DNA of 64,000 nt from Lewinella sp. W8 (GCF_004375085.3 NZ_SNAQ03000001.1:496001-560000), one strand, 5' to 3'. Positions 35,280 to 45,027 are shown, numbered from the stretch's first letter. The notes: generated from the letters alone by a model not told the origin. Program-made: numbers and translations.

Positions 35280-36317
35280 CTAGCTGACGCTGCTTGCGGG
35301 AATCAGGATGGCCTTGAATCTGTCCGTGTCGGAGAGGGCTTTGCTCGTTCCCCGGACGACCGCCGTCAGCGGATCCTCCGCTACGTGCACCGGAAGTTGG
35401 GTCTTCTTGCTGAGGCGCTTGTCCAGCCCCCGCAGCATGGCTCCCCCGCCGGTCAGGTAAAGTCCCGTGGAATAAATATCACTGGCCAGTTCGGGTGGCG
35501 TGGTTTCCAGGGCCCGGATGACGGCCTCCTCAATGGAGACAATGCTTTCGTCCAGTGCCTCGGCAATTTCCTGGTAAGTAACCGTGATCTGCCGGGGAAT
35601 ACCGTTGAGGAGATCCCGGCCGTTAACGGCGTACTCGGGGGGAGGGTTATCCAGTTCCGTCAGGGCCGAACCCACGTTGATTTTAATCTGCTCCGCCGTC
35701 CGCTCGCCGATCAGGATGTTGTGCTGGCGCCGCATGTGCTGCACGATGTTGTCCGTGAATTCGTCACCGGCCACCCGGATACTCTGGTCACAAACGATAC
35801 CGGACAGGGCAATCACCGCAATTTCCGTCGTTCCGCCCCCAATGTCTACGATCATGTTGCCCACGGGCTCCTCGACGTCAAGTCCGATACCCAGGGCGGC
35901 AGCCATGGGCTCGTGAATCAGGTAGGTTTCCTTGGAATCCACCCGGGCCGCACTTTCAAAAACGGCGCGTTTCTCGACCTCGGTGATCCCCGAAGGAATG
36001 CAAATGACCATTTTCAGGTGGGTGAAGAAGGGCCGTTTACTGCCGATCATTTCGATCATGCCCTTGATCATGTGCTCGGCCGCGCGGAAGTCGGCAATCA
36101 CGCCGTCCTTCAGGGGGCGCACGGTATTGATGTTGTCGTGGGTTTTTTCGTGCATCTGCATGGCACGACGTCCCACGGCAATCGTCTCTTCCGTTTTACG
36201 GTCAATGGCGACAATAGAAGGCTCATCCACCACCACTTGATCGTTCTGGATGATGAGCGTATTAGCCGTGCCCAAATCGATGGCCAGCTCTTGTTTAAAT
36301 AGGTTGAAAAACCTCAT
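35280..36317 (-). CDS. mreB: Rod shape-determining protein MreB (bacterial actin)
   Basis: 345 residues. Actin-fold nucleotide-binding signatures: LAIDLGTANTLI near the N-terminus, NMIVDIGGGTTEIAVIALSG in the middle and GLYLTGGGAMLRGLDKRL near the end. MreB polymerises under the inner membrane and directs lateral wall synthesis. First gene of the mreB-mreC-mreD-mrdA operon, with gaps or overlaps of 20, -4 and 0 bp. Confidence 0.97.
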   Translation of the reverse strand: MRFFNLFKQELAIDLGTANTLIIQNDQVVVDEPSIVAIDRKTEETIAVGRRAMQMHEKTHDNINTVRPLKDGVIADFRAAEHMIKGMIEMIGSKRPFFTHLKMVICIPSGITEVEKRAVFESAARVDSKETYLIHEPMAAALGIGLDVEEPVGNMIVDIGGGTTEIAVIALSGIVCDQSIRVAGDEFTDNIVQHMRRQHNILIGERTAEQIKINVGSALTELDNPPPEYAVNGRDLLNGIPRQITVTYQEIAEALDESIVSIEEAVIRALETTPPELASDIYSTGLYLTGGGAMLRGLDKRLSKKTQLPVHVAEDPLTAVVRGTSKALSDTDRFKAILIPASSVS

Positions 36318-36589
36318 CTAGTTGCTTAATATATCGTTCCCTGGGGATAGTCCGGCAAAAGTCGGAAAAAAGGCTGGCAAAACGATGTTTTCGGGGGGGA
36401 TATTCCCAAGAATGTGCCCCTTTTCTTCGTCGCCGGCTAATTTATCTTAAAAATGCCCTCCGGGGAAGTTTTTTATTAGTGGAAAACCCAAATTATGGCG
36501 CGGTCGCAGGTGCCTGAGACCCTGGTGCGGCAATGGATATTCGCATTAACGCTATCCGGCAATTTTTATGATCCGACCGGTACCGTTTT
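36318..36589. other. Intergenic region upstream of mreB
   Basis: 272 bp that should contain the mreBCD-mrdA promoter; no exact TAnnTTTG was found. It carries one copy of the GGCACCTGCG motif on the reverse strand (36505-36514). Confidence 0.4.
36505..36514 (-). repeat. GGCACCTGCG motif, copy 1
   Basis: Reverse strand GGCACCTGCG followed by ACCGCGCCATAAT. One of four intergenic copies in the window with the same 3' layout. Confidence 0.35.
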
Positions 36590-37924
36590 TCAGCGGTTGA
36601 GGGGCAGGGTAGGGTCCGTTACGGGAGTGGCTTCCGGCAGGCGGTCCGCTCCCCCCACAATGACCTCCTTGTCCTCCTCCGGCCGCAAATGCTTCTGGGC
36701 AACCGTCAGGAGCTCCTGGGGGGAAATGTCCCGGATGGTTTCGTGCAGCCTCCGTAAAAAGGATACGGGCTCGTAGTCCTTGATGATGGCGGAACGGTAA
36801 CGCCACCCGTGGCCAAAGGGCCCGTCAAGTTCCATGGCGATGCTGCCACCCAGGTAGGCGCGTACCATGTCCAGTTCGGCGGCGGGGACCGGCGTTTGGC
36901 GAAGCTTATCGATTTCCACCAGAATTTCCTGCCGGACCTCCTGGAGGTTGTCGTTGGCTACGTCCGCCGAAATCTCCATACTGCCGTCAAAGCGGTAGGT
37001 ATCCAGTTCGGAATCGATCCCGTAGGTAAAGCCCTTTTCCTCCCGGATGTTGCGCATCAGGCGGCTGCCGAAGTAGCCCCCGAGTACGGTGTCCAGGACG
37101 ACCAGCGCCGGGTAATCCGGGTCTTTGATGTGAATGCCGGCCCGACCACGGCGAATCATCGTCTGTTGCGCCCGCGGGCGCAACAACTGCAGGCAGGCCG
37201 CCCCGGAAGGAGTGGGCGGGAGTACGGGAGGGGCCACTGCCGGACCGGGAGGGAGTTGGCCGAAAGTGGCGTCCAGCAGCCGTTCGGTGCTTGCATCAAT
37301 TTGCCCGATGACCAGCAAGGTCCCGTTGGCGGCGTGAAAGTGCCCGTGATAGAACGCTTTGATGTCGTCCAGCCGGAGGCGGTCGTAATCCGGAAAGAAA
37401 CCGTTGTATCCGTAGGGGTGGTCACTGCCGTAGGTGGCCTCGGTGATCAACCGGTAGGCCAGGGTGTCGTTGTCGGTCAGGTTCTCCCGCAGCTGTTGCC
37501 GGCGCTGCCGCATGAAGCGGCGGAAGGCCGTTTGGGCGAAGGCGGGTTCTGCGATTACTTCGGCCATCACCGGTAGTACGGTCTCGGCGTGCTTGTTCAG
37601 GGTGGACACGCTCAGATTACCCGTGTCGGTCACGTTGGGGGTTTCCAGGCTGGTCCCGTACTGTTCGAAAAAGTGCTCTAACTGGGAAGCCGTTCGCTTC
37701 CGGGTGCCCTCAACCACCAGGTCGGTGGCCGCTCCCGCCACCAGCCGCTGATTTTCGTAGGGACGGCCACCCTGACAGAGGAACTCTACGCGAAGGATGG
37801 GGGCCTCCGCCCCCCCGATGGCGACTACCGGCAACCCGTTGCTGAGCCGGAACCGATGGGCGGGACCCAGCGCCGGAATGACCGGCGTACGCACGGGCGG
37901 AGCCGTACGTAGGGAGGTGTTCAT
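36590..37924 (-). CDS. M16 family peptidase homologue lacking the zinc site
   Basis: 444 residues from the ATG at 37924; a longer frame exists but starts upstream of the TATCTTTG promoter element. Both M16 half-domains are recognisable (LSNGLPVVAIGGAEAPILRVEFLCQGG, then VLDTVLGGYFGSRLMRNIREEKGFTYGIDSEL). The HxxEH zinc motif expected after GGRPYEN is replaced by AGAATDLVVEG, so this should be a non-catalytic partner, as in two-subunit M16 enzymes. The usual active partner is not adjacent; a different, active M16 gene lies 1.6 kb away beyond dnaN. No signal peptide is visible. Confidence 0.85.
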   Translation of the reverse strand: MNTSLRTAPPVRTPVIPALGPAHRFRLSNGLPVVAIGGAEAPILRVEFLCQGGRPYENQRLVAGAATDLVVEGTRKRTASQLEHFFEQYGTSLETPNVTDTGNLSVSTLNKHAETVLPVMAEVIAEPAFAQTAFRRFMRQRRQQLRENLTDNDTLAYRLITEATYGSDHPYGYNGFFPDYDRLRLDDIKAFYHGHFHAANGTLLVIGQIDASTERLLDATFGQLPPGPAVAPPVLPPTPSGAACLQLLRPRAQQTMIRRGRAGIHIKDPDYPALVVLDTVLGGYFGSRLMRNIREEKGFTYGIDSELDTYRFDGSMEISADVANDNLQEVRQEILVEIDKLRQTPVPAAELDMVRAYLGGSIAMELDGPFGHGWRYRSAIIKDYEPVSFLRRLHETIRDISPQELLTVAQKHLRPEEDKEVIVGGADRLPEATPVTDPTLPLNR

Positions 37925-37980
37925 CAATTTGGGGGAAGGCTTGCGCAAGGAGTAGTGGATTATTGCCCGGTCGTATCGTG

Positions 37981-37988
37981 CAAAGATA
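37981..37988 (-). promoter_or_regulatory. -7 promoter element of the M16 homologue
   Basis: Reverse-strand TATCTTTG, 57 bases upstream of the chosen ATG; this supports the start at 37924 rather than a longer protein. Confidence 0.5.
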
Positions 37989-38200
37989 GTTTGCGTGGGA
38001 GTGACGGGCATGGGTGAACGAATTTTGGGCGACCGTAGTTTTAATGCACCCCCTCCCACGCGGCATGATCAGCAAATTTTACCCAAAAAGAAGGGTATGG
38101 GAAGGCCGAAATTGTGGCCCGATCTCGGAATCCACACCCTGGTGGAAAAAATCATGCCGAGACATTGTTCTACATACTGGTGTGCTACCGGACTAATCCG

Positions 38201-38208
38201 TAAGTTTG
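38201..38208 (+). promoter_or_regulatory. -7 promoter element of dnaN
   Basis: TAAGTTTG ends only 4 bases before the dnaN ATG, so transcription should start at or next to the start codon (leaderless mRNA). Confidence 0.5.
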
Positions 38209-38212
38209 CCCT

Positions 38213-39331
38213 ATGAAGTTTAGTGTTTCCTCCTCCGATCTGCAAAAGAAACTGACCCTGGCCGGTGGTGCCATCAGTTCCAATCCCGTCCTCCCCATTC
38301 TCGAGGATTTTCTCTTTACGGTTAGCGGCAATCAATTGACCATTGCCGCCACCGATCTGGAGACGAGTGTAATCACCACCATTGAGGTAAATGCAGACGG
38401 CGACGGCTCCGTGGCCGTACCGGCGAAAATTCTGATCGATACGCTGAAGGCACTGCCCCAGCAACCCGTCACTTTCGTCATCAACGAAGACAACTTCGGC
38501 ATTGAAATTACCTCCGCCTACGGTAAGTATAAACTGGCCGGAGAAAACGGAGACGACTACCCAGATATCCCCGTACCCAACGAGGCCGATGAAATCAGTG
38601 TTTCTGCGCTGAACTTGCTCGAAGGCATTAACAAGACACTTTTCGCCACGTCGACCGATGAACTGCGTCCGGCCATGACGGGCGTCTACTTCCAGGTGGA
38701 TTTTTCCAAGCTCATCATGGTCGCTACCGACGCCCACAAGCTGGTCAAGTACACCCTGAGCGATATTTCCGGCGAAGTGACGAGCAACTTCATCGTGCCC
38801 AAAAAAGCGCTAAACCTCCTCAAGAGTGCGCTTCCCAGCACGGACGAACAGGTATCGGTCTCCTTCGACAAGGCCAATGCTTTCTTCACTTTTGGCGATA
38901 CGAACATGGCCTGCCGCCTGATTGACGCCCGTTACCCGGACTACAATGCCGTCATCCCGGTAGACAACCCGAACGTACTGTTGATCAACCGGGCTGATTT
39001 CCAGAACAGCCTGAAGCGGATCGTTATCTACGCCAACAAGACCACCAACCAGGTTATCCTGACCATCGCCGACGGTTCCCTTACCGTTTCGGCCCAGGAT
39101 CTTGACTTCAGCAATGAGGCCACCGAACAGTTGGCCTGCTCTTACAACGGAGACCCGCTGACGATTGGCTTCAACGCCAAGTTCCTCGTGGAAATGCTGG
39201 GCGTACTGGAAGGCGAGGAAGTCAAACTCGAAATGAGCACCGCTACCCGCGCCGGTATCTTGCTGCCCACGGAACAAGCCGGCGGCCAGGAAATCATGAT
39301 GCTCGTCATGCCCGTCATGCTGAGTAACTAA
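38213..39331 (+). CDS. dnaN: DNA polymerase III sliding clamp (beta subunit)
   Basis: 372 residues with the three repeated clamp domains. Typical segments are MKFSVSSSDLQKKL at the start, PILEDFLFTVSGNQLTIAATDLE in domain 1, RPAMTGVYFQVD and DAHKLVKY in domain 2, and the C-terminal MMLVMPVMLSN that forms part of the partner-binding pocket (usual form LxMPMRL). The ring-shaped dimer tethers the replicative polymerase. It is not next to dnaA, as is common in Bacteroidota. A 44-codon gene follows after 14 bp. Confidence 0.97.
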   Translation: MKFSVSSSDLQKKLTLAGGAISSNPVLPILEDFLFTVSGNQLTIAATDLETSVITTIEVNADGDGSVAVPAKILIDTLKALPQQPVTFVINEDNFGIEITSAYGKYKLAGENGDDYPDIPVPNEADEISVSALNLLEGINKTLFATSTDELRPAMTGVYFQVDFSKLIMVATDAHKLVKYTLSDISGEVTSNFIVPKKALNLLKSALPSTDEQVSVSFDKANAFFTFGDTNMACRLIDARYPDYNAVIPVDNPNVLLINRADFQNSLKRIVIYANKTTNQVILTIADGSLTVSAQDLDFSNEATEQLACSYNGDPLTIGFNAKFLVEMLGVLEGEEVKLEMSTATRAGILLPTEQAGGQEIMMLVMPVMLSN

Positions 39332-39345
39332 GGCCCCCACGATTG

Positions 39346-39480
39346 ATGGATAAGCAACCCGAGATCGACCCCAAACGGCTGTACTACTGGCTCAAAATCC
39401 TCATTCTTGCGGTCGGTGGCCTTTACCTGGCCGGGAAAGCCCTCGGAGAGTTTGCCTACTATATGGGGTGGGAACTCTAA
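39346..39480 (+). CDS. Small single-helix membrane protein downstream of dnaN
   Basis: 44 residues: a polar N-terminus MDKQPEIDPKRLYYWL, a membrane helix ILILAVGGLYLAGKALG and a short tail ending MGWEL. It starts 14 bases after the dnaN stop, ends just before a strong terminator, and so shares the dnaN transcript. No known family. The clean helix and the placement make it a credible small gene rather than a chance frame. Confidence 0.6.
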   Translation: MDKQPEIDPKRLYYWLKILILAVGGLYLAGKALGEFAYYMGWEL

Positions 39481-39485
39481 AAAAA

Positions 39486-39516
39486 ATGAGGCCCGGATCA
39501 TCGATCCGGGCCTCAT
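39486..39516. terminator. Bidirectional terminator hairpin
   Basis: 14-bp stem ATGAGGCCCGGATC / GATCCGGGCCTCAT with a 3-base loop. An A-tract before it gives a U-run for the convergent M16 gene. Confidence 0.85.
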
Positions 39517-39539
39517 GCTTTAGCGATAAGTCGGTTCCC

Positions 39540-42275
39540 TTACGGGCGCTTGGCTTCTACTCGCTTAAAGTCTCCGGCACGAATCATGACCATTTTGTCC
39601 GCATCAATGTATTTCTTGATGGCGGCGTTGATCTTTTCGGGCGTGAGGTCCATCATCTTTTGCTCCAGACGCTTGGACCACTGCATCGTATGGTCGAGGA
39701 AAAGATTATTGCTCAGGGTACCGGCCATGGACCGATCCTGCGAACGGTTCAGCTGCTGGCTCTGGCGCCAACCGCTTTTCGCGGCTTCAATTTCCTCCGC
39801 CGTAAAGCCTTCCGTCCGGACCTTTTCGATTTCTTCCTTAAAGGCCTTCTCCAGGGCCTCCCGGTTTTCGGGATTGTAGATCGCGTAGGCCATAAAGCTG
39901 GCGTTGCGGTCAATTGACCCGGCGTTGAATACACTGCCGACACCGTAGCTTAATCCTTCTTCCTGCCGGATTCGGGTAGCCAGGCGGCTATTCAAAAATC
40001 CGCCACCCAGCATGTAGTTACCCATGACGAGGGCCGCGTAGTCCGGGTGATCCTTGCTGAGGGGGAAGGTCTGGGTGGCCACGAACCAGGCGTTGGCCTT
40101 GTCCGGCGTTTCTACCTTCACCATGTCGGGCTTCACGGCGCGGTAAGGCCGGTTGATCCGTTTGTACTCTTTCGGACTCTTCCACTTGCCGAAGTTTCGG
40201 TCGAGGGCGGCAATGACGGCCTCCGTATCCATGTCCCCACTGGCTCCGAAGGTAATGTTGGAGCCCCCGTAAAAATCTTCGTAAAAAGCACGGACGTCGT
40301 CAATGGTCGTGCTCTTCAAAAGCTCCACGTCTTCGTCAAAGTTGGTGGGGTAGTAGGGGTGATCTTCGGGGAAGTCGTTGGTCCGCTTTTGCATCTCGGT
40401 AAAGACGATGGCCTGCGGATCACTCCGGGATTCCTCAATGGAAGCCAGTTCCTCCTTGACCATTTTGTTGAATTCTTCCTCGGGGAAGGTGGGGGTCTTG
40501 AGGATTTCACCCACGAAGTCAATCACCGCGGCCAGGTTCTTATTTTCCGTTTCGATGGAAACGTACGCATTGTTTACGCTCCCTCCCACGAATACGCGCG
40601 CCTTCAGCTCATCCAGTTTGTCCTGGATTTCCTGGCGGGTATAGTTTTCGGAGCCCATCATCAGCATTCTGCCGGCCATCTCTCCGGCCTTGGCGCGACC
40701 CTTCAGGGCCTCAAGATTGCCGAAGCGAACGGACATCTGAGCGTTTACGCTGTTGCCCCGGGTTTCTTTGGCCAGCAGACTGTATTCCACCTTCGTCTTA
40801 CCCACGGTTCCGGATACGGTACGGGCGTCAATGTTGTCGTAATCGGGGTCAAATTCCTCCCCGGCATCAATGTCTTCGCGGCCCTGGTAACCGTCCGTCA
40901 GAGCAGAAAGATTGTTCACCTCGGGAATCTCGGCCCGGTCGGGGGCTTCGGTGGGGAAGAAACGGCCTACCGTGCGGTTGGCGGGTTTGAAGTATTCCTG
41001 GGCCACGCGCAGTACGTCCTCCGCCGTAACCTGCTCCACGCGGTCCCGGTAGATGAAACCCAGTCGCCAGTCGCCCTGGGCGATGTAGCTGCTCATGGTG
41101 AGACCGACGCGGTTGGCGTCGCGCTGACCGAGTTCAAAATTCTTGAGGATCCGCTCTTTGGCCCGATTGACCTCCTCTTCGGTGGGGGCTTCTTCCCGGA
41201 CTTTCTCAAGGGTAGCCTTAAAGGCTTCCTCCACCGAAGCAAGGTCATTTTCCTTCAGTACGTTGACGTTGAACATGGCGAAGCTGGGTTCGGCCAGGGC
41301 CGGAGCAAAGCCCCAAACCAGGCTGGCGTCACCGTCTTCCACCAGGGTGGTGTAGAGGCGGCCGCTGGGCTGGCTGGTCAGGATGTTCATCAGTACGCTG
41401 ATGGCCGCGTAGTCGGCGTGCGGACCGGCGGGAATGTGGTAGGCGGCCTGCATGACCTGTACGTCGCCCACGCGGCGCAGCTCCACGAAGCGTTCCCCGT
41501 CCTGGACGGGTTCGCGGGTGTAGGTCGGGTAGAGCTTACGCTCCGGACGGGGGATTTTGCCAAATTTCTCCTTGATCAGATTAAGGGTCTTCTCCTCCTC
41601 AATTTTTCCGGCTACCACCAGCACGGCATTGTCCGGCTGGTAGTATTTCCGGTAAAAACCCTGCAGGCGTTCGATGGGTACGTTTTCCAGGTCGGCCTTG
41701 GAGCCGATGGTGGACTTTCCGTAATTATGCCACAGGTAGGCGGTGCTGAGCACCCGCTCCATCAGGACGCCGCCGGGGTCGTTTTCTCCGCTCTCAAACT
41801 CATTGCGGACCACGGTCATCTCGCTGTCCAGGTCTTCCTTGGCGATGAAGGAATTTACCATCCGGTCGGCCTCCATGTCTAGGGCCCAGTCCAGGTTCTC
41901 GTCGCTGGCGGCAAAGGTTTCGAAGTAGTTCGTCCGGTCGTACCAGGTGGTACCGTTGGGTCGGGCACCGTGCTCGGTAAGCTCCTGGGGAATGTCGGGG
42001 TGATCGGGAGTACCCTTGAACACGAGGTGTTCCAGCAGGTGCGCCATGCCCGTTTCTCCGTACGCTTCGTGGCGGGAGCCCACCTTGTAGGTGACGTTTA
42101 CGGTGATGGTGGGAACGGATTGATCCGGGAACAGCAGGACCTGCAGCCCGTTATCTAATTGGTATTCGGTGATGCCTTCAACGGTGGTGATCTTTTTGAT
42201 GGACGGCGCTGCGTCCTGGGCAAAAAGGAATCCCCCGCAAAAAAGTAATAGGGTGGCGAGTATATTTATTCGCAT
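39540..42275 (-). CDS. Secreted M16 zinc metalloprotease (two M16 units)
   Basis: 911 residues with a signal peptide (MRINILATLLLFCGGFLFAQ). The first M16 unit has the inverted zinc motif HLLEH at 79-83 in GMAHLLEHLVFKGTPDHPD, followed downstream by the conserved Glu region (NEFESGENDPGG). The second unit, from about 510, keeps the fold (NAWFVATQTFPLSKDHPDYAALVMGNYMLGG) but not the zinc motif. Pitrilysin-like enzymes of this type degrade peptides in the periplasm. Converges on the dnaN pair across a shared hairpin. Confidence 0.94.
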   Translation of the reverse strand: MRINILATLLLFCGGFLFAQDAAPSIKKITTVEGITEYQLDNGLQVLLFPDQSVPTITVNVTYKVGSRHEAYGETGMAHLLEHLVFKGTPDHPDIPQELTEHGARPNGTTWYDRTNYFETFAASDENLDWALDMEADRMVNSFIAKEDLDSEMTVVRNEFESGENDPGGVLMERVLSTAYLWHNYGKSTIGSKADLENVPIERLQGFYRKYYQPDNAVLVVAGKIEEEKTLNLIKEKFGKIPRPERKLYPTYTREPVQDGERFVELRRVGDVQVMQAAYHIPAGPHADYAAISVLMNILTSQPSGRLYTTLVEDGDASLVWGFAPALAEPSFAMFNVNVLKENDLASVEEAFKATLEKVREEAPTEEEVNRAKERILKNFELGQRDANRVGLTMSSYIAQGDWRLGFIYRDRVEQVTAEDVLRVAQEYFKPANRTVGRFFPTEAPDRAEIPEVNNLSALTDGYQGREDIDAGEEFDPDYDNIDARTVSGTVGKTKVEYSLLAKETRGNSVNAQMSVRFGNLEALKGRAKAGEMAGRMLMMGSENYTRQEIQDKLDELKARVFVGGSVNNAYVSIETENKNLAAVIDFVGEILKTPTFPEEEFNKMVKEELASIEESRSDPQAIVFTEMQKRTNDFPEDHPYYPTNFDEDVELLKSTTIDDVRAFYEDFYGGSNITFGASGDMDTEAVIAALDRNFGKWKSPKEYKRINRPYRAVKPDMVKVETPDKANAWFVATQTFPLSKDHPDYAALVMGNYMLGGGFLNSRLATRIRQEEGLSYGVGSVFNAGSIDRNASFMAYAIYNPENREALEKAFKEEIEKVRTEGFTAEEIEAAKSGWRQSQQLNRSQDRSMAGTLSNNLFLDHTMQWSKRLEQKMMDLTPEKINAAIKKYIDADKMVMIRAGDFKRVEAKRP

Positions 42276-42528
42276 GAAATAATGGATTAGGGTTAACTAA
42301 AACAAAGCTTTAAGGTCGTAAACGATCCGACCAGTGGTCAGGGTATTTCGATCAACGGCCGTAACAATCGACTAACGGCCGAATTATTGGCCGGATACGT
42401 CAGCTGGCTTGCAATAACGGAAGCACTGCCGCCAGCGGGTAGCCTTGCGCGTCTGCCCTTCGCTACACCATGAACTACGATCGATTAGCTCTTTTTTGGC
42501 TAGCTTACGCACCAAGTAAAGCACATCC

Positions 42529-44016
42529 ATGGCGGAACAACTCGGCTTCCTCACCCTGATCCCTCCCGTAGTGGCCATCTTACTGGCCATCCTCACCCGG
42601 CAGGTATTTATTTCTTTACTCACCGGCATTTTTCTGGGCTACGTCATTCTGGCCGGAGGTAACCTTTGGCTTGGGTTCCTCGATACCCTGCAGGGCATGG
42701 TGGACGTGTTTGCGGATGCCGGCAACACCCGCACCATCATGTTCTGTGCCCTGGTGGGGGCGCTGATCGTGTTTATGCAGGCTTCGGGGGGCGTGGCGGG
42801 CTTCATCGCCGCCGTGGAGCGTAGGCTCCAGCACTACGAGAACCAGCGGGATGGTCGGGGCCGGATCGTCGTGCAGTTACTGGCCTGGCTGACGGGAGCC
42901 CTGGTTTTTGTGGAGTCCAGCATTAGCGTGCTGACGGTCGGTACCCTGTACCGGCCCATATTCGATAAGCTGGGACTGAGCCGCGAAAAGCTGGCCTACA
43001 TCGCCGATTCCAGTTCGGCACCTTCGTCCATCCTCATCCCCTTCAATGGCTGGGGCGCCTTCATCATGACCCTGCTGGCCGCCGAGGGATTTGCCAATCC
43101 ATTTGGCACCATGATCCAGGCCCTTGGATATAATTTTTACGCCATCCTGGCGCTGCTGCTGGTGCCCGTCATCATCCTTTCGGGCCGCGACTTCGGACCC
43201 ATGAAGAAGGCGCAGGAACGTGCCGCCTCCGGACGGGTGTTGAGTAAAGGTGCCACACCGGTGGTGGATACGGAACTGACGGATATTGCCCCCAAGGAAG
43301 GGGTGCGTCCGCGATCCCGGAACATGATTATCCCGATCATCGTGATGGTGTTTTTCATGCCCGTAATGCTGGCCTATACCGGCTGGGCGGATGCCCGGGA
43401 GCTGTTGGGAGAGGGCGCGAACGCAGGTGCCATGCTGTTCCAGTCCATCGGCAGTGGAAGTGGGTCCACGGCCGTACTGACCGCCGTAACCCTGTCGATA
43501 CTCGTATCCATCATCGTCTATAAGGCCCAGGGCATTTTTGGCATCCGCGAATCCGTGGACCTGGTGCTGAAGGGAATTGCCGGACTGATCCCGCTGGCCC
43601 TGCTGATGTTGCTGGCCTTTGCCATTGGCGCCCTGTGCCGGAAACTGGAGACGGGAATTTACGTCTCCGAGGTCGCGCAGCAATTCATCACGCCGGGCCT
43701 GGTCCCCTTTCTGGTTTTTCTGGTCACCTGCTTCATCGCCTTCAGCACCGGAACGAGTTGGGGAACCTTCGCGATTATGGTGCCGATTGCCGTGCCGATG
43801 GCCACCGAAATGGACGCGAACGTACTGATGGCCGTGGCCGCCGTGCTGGGCGGAGGGGTGTTCGGCGATCACTGCTCCCCGATTTCCGACACCACGATCC
43901 TGTCCAGTATGGCTTCGGCGACGGACCACGTGGACCACGTCAAGACCCAGTTGCCCTACGCCGGTATCGCCGGTGGAGCGGCGGCCCTGATTTACCTGTT
44001 GCTCGGCTTGCTCTGA
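42529..44016 (+). CDS. NhaC-type Na+/H+ antiporter
   Basis: 495 residues with about 11-12 membrane helices. NhaC-family landmarks are TGIFLGYVILAGG, ALVFVESSISVLTVGTLYRPIFDKLGLSREKLAYIADSSSAPSS with its charged and Ser-rich re-entrant region, and the C-terminal FSTGTSWGTFAIMVPIAVPMA and FGDHCSPISDTTILSS. It probably exchanges Na+ for H+ at the inner membrane, in keeping with a marine organism. The ion pair is inferred from family. Single gene. Confidence 0.9.
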   Translation: MAEQLGFLTLIPPVVAILLAILTRQVFISLLTGIFLGYVILAGGNLWLGFLDTLQGMVDVFADAGNTRTIMFCALVGALIVFMQASGGVAGFIAAVERRLQHYENQRDGRGRIVVQLLAWLTGALVFVESSISVLTVGTLYRPIFDKLGLSREKLAYIADSSSAPSSILIPFNGWGAFIMTLLAAEGFANPFGTMIQALGYNFYAILALLLVPVIILSGRDFGPMKKAQERAASGRVLSKGATPVVDTELTDIAPKEGVRPRSRNMIIPIIVMVFFMPVMLAYTGWADARELLGEGANAGAMLFQSIGSGSGSTAVLTAVTLSILVSIIVYKAQGIFGIRESVDLVLKGIAGLIPLALLMLLAFAIGALCRKLETGIYVSEVAQQFITPGLVPFLVFLVTCFIAFSTGTSWGTFAIMVPIAVPMATEMDANVLMAVAAVLGGGVFGDHCSPISDTTILSSMASATDHVDHVKTQLPYAGIAGGAAALIYLLLGLL

Positions 44017-44027
44017 GGGTAAGGCCG

Positions 44028-44037
44028 GGCACCTGCG
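44028..44037 (+). repeat. GGCACCTGCG motif, copy 2
   Basis: GGCACCTGCG followed by GTGACGCCCAAAT, 11 bases after the antiporter stop codon. Confidence 0.35.
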
Positions 44038-44123
44038 GTGACGCCCAAATGCCCCTTCCCGTCGGGTAAAACACTAAACCAGGCGGCTGATTTTTGGTTT
44101 TTGGGATTAACTAAACGCCCGCC

Positions 44124-45023
44124 ATGAAACCCATCAGCCTCCTCCTTTTTTGCTGCTTTGCCCTATCGTCTTCCCTGTTTTCCCAGACCAGATCGGCGGT
44201 AGTCATTGATGCTGAAGACGGCACGCCGATCACCTTTGCGGCCGTGGCCATCAAGGGGCGGCTGGAGGGTCAGTACACGGATATGCTGGGGCGTTTCAAG
44301 TTTTACGACGTGGCGCAGGTGGAAGAACTTCTTTTTTCCGCCCTGGGCTACGAAGACCGAAAAATCAGGGCCGGTGATTTGCCGGATACCGTGAAACTGA
44401 CGCCTTCCAGCCTGGAGTTGCCGACCATCGAACTGCAACGCTCCGGGAGAATGACCCGCCGGGCGTCCGGTAGCCTCAACGCCCCCGGCACCTGGGGTTT
44501 TTCCGCCCCCAAGGGCTTCACGATCGTCCGCTACCTGCCGGGAAATCGACGGCCAGGATGGTTGCGGTCGGTAATGGCCAAATTGAACAACAACCAGGCC
44601 TGCGGCGGCCTGTTCCGCCTCCGGCTGTTCAGCGTGGTGGAAAAGGAGAAAGAACGGGCCCCGGGCGGGAGTTTGCTACAACGGACCATTGAGGTGTACG
44701 TTCCCGCCGGACAAAAAATGCTGGAGGTTAACCTACGGGAGGAAGACATTTTCCTGCCGCGGTCGGGGGCCTTCATCGGGCTGGAATTTCTGCAGCCCGA
44801 CGCCTCCTGCCCGACGGACGAGCAGGACATCCAAAAAAGCCCCAATCTGGCCCTCGGCGTAGAGGGGAACCGGACTACGACCTACCTACGCTACCCCGGA
44901 GATGAATGGGGCTACTGGCACAGTTATTTTGACGAGGAGGAATGGGAAGCCTATTTCCCGCGGGGAGTGAAGACCCTTCACCTGCAAATTCGCGCCGAGC
45001 TGGGGTATTTCCGACAACCTTGA
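44124..45023 (+). CDS. Exported CarboxypepD_reg-like domain protein
   Basis: 299 residues with a signal peptide (MKPISLLLFCCFALSSSLFS). Residues about 24-100 form a carboxypeptidase-regulatory-like sandwich (VVIDAEDGTPITFAAVAIKG, YTDMLGRFKF, LLFSALGYEDRKI), the module that opens TonB-dependent receptors and many Bacteroidota envelope proteins. The remaining 200 residues are beta-rich (ACGGLFRLRLFSVVEKEKE) without a plug or barrel or T9SS tail. Function unknown, probably periplasmic or outer-membrane associated. Ends 4 bp from the stop of the convergent reductase. Confidence 0.78.
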   Translation: MKPISLLLFCCFALSSSLFSQTRSAVVIDAEDGTPITFAAVAIKGRLEGQYTDMLGRFKFYDVAQVEELLFSALGYEDRKIRAGDLPDTVKLTPSSLELPTIELQRSGRMTRRASGSLNAPGTWGFSAPKGFTIVRYLPGNRRPGWLRSVMAKLNNNQACGGLFRLRLFSVVEKEKERAPGGSLLQRTIEVYVPAGQKMLEVNLREEDIFLPRSGAFIGLEFLQPDASCPTDEQDIQKSPNLALGVEGNRTTTYLRYPGDEWGYWHSYFDEEEWEAYFPRGVKTLHLQIRAELGYFRQP

Positions 45024-45027
45024 TGGA

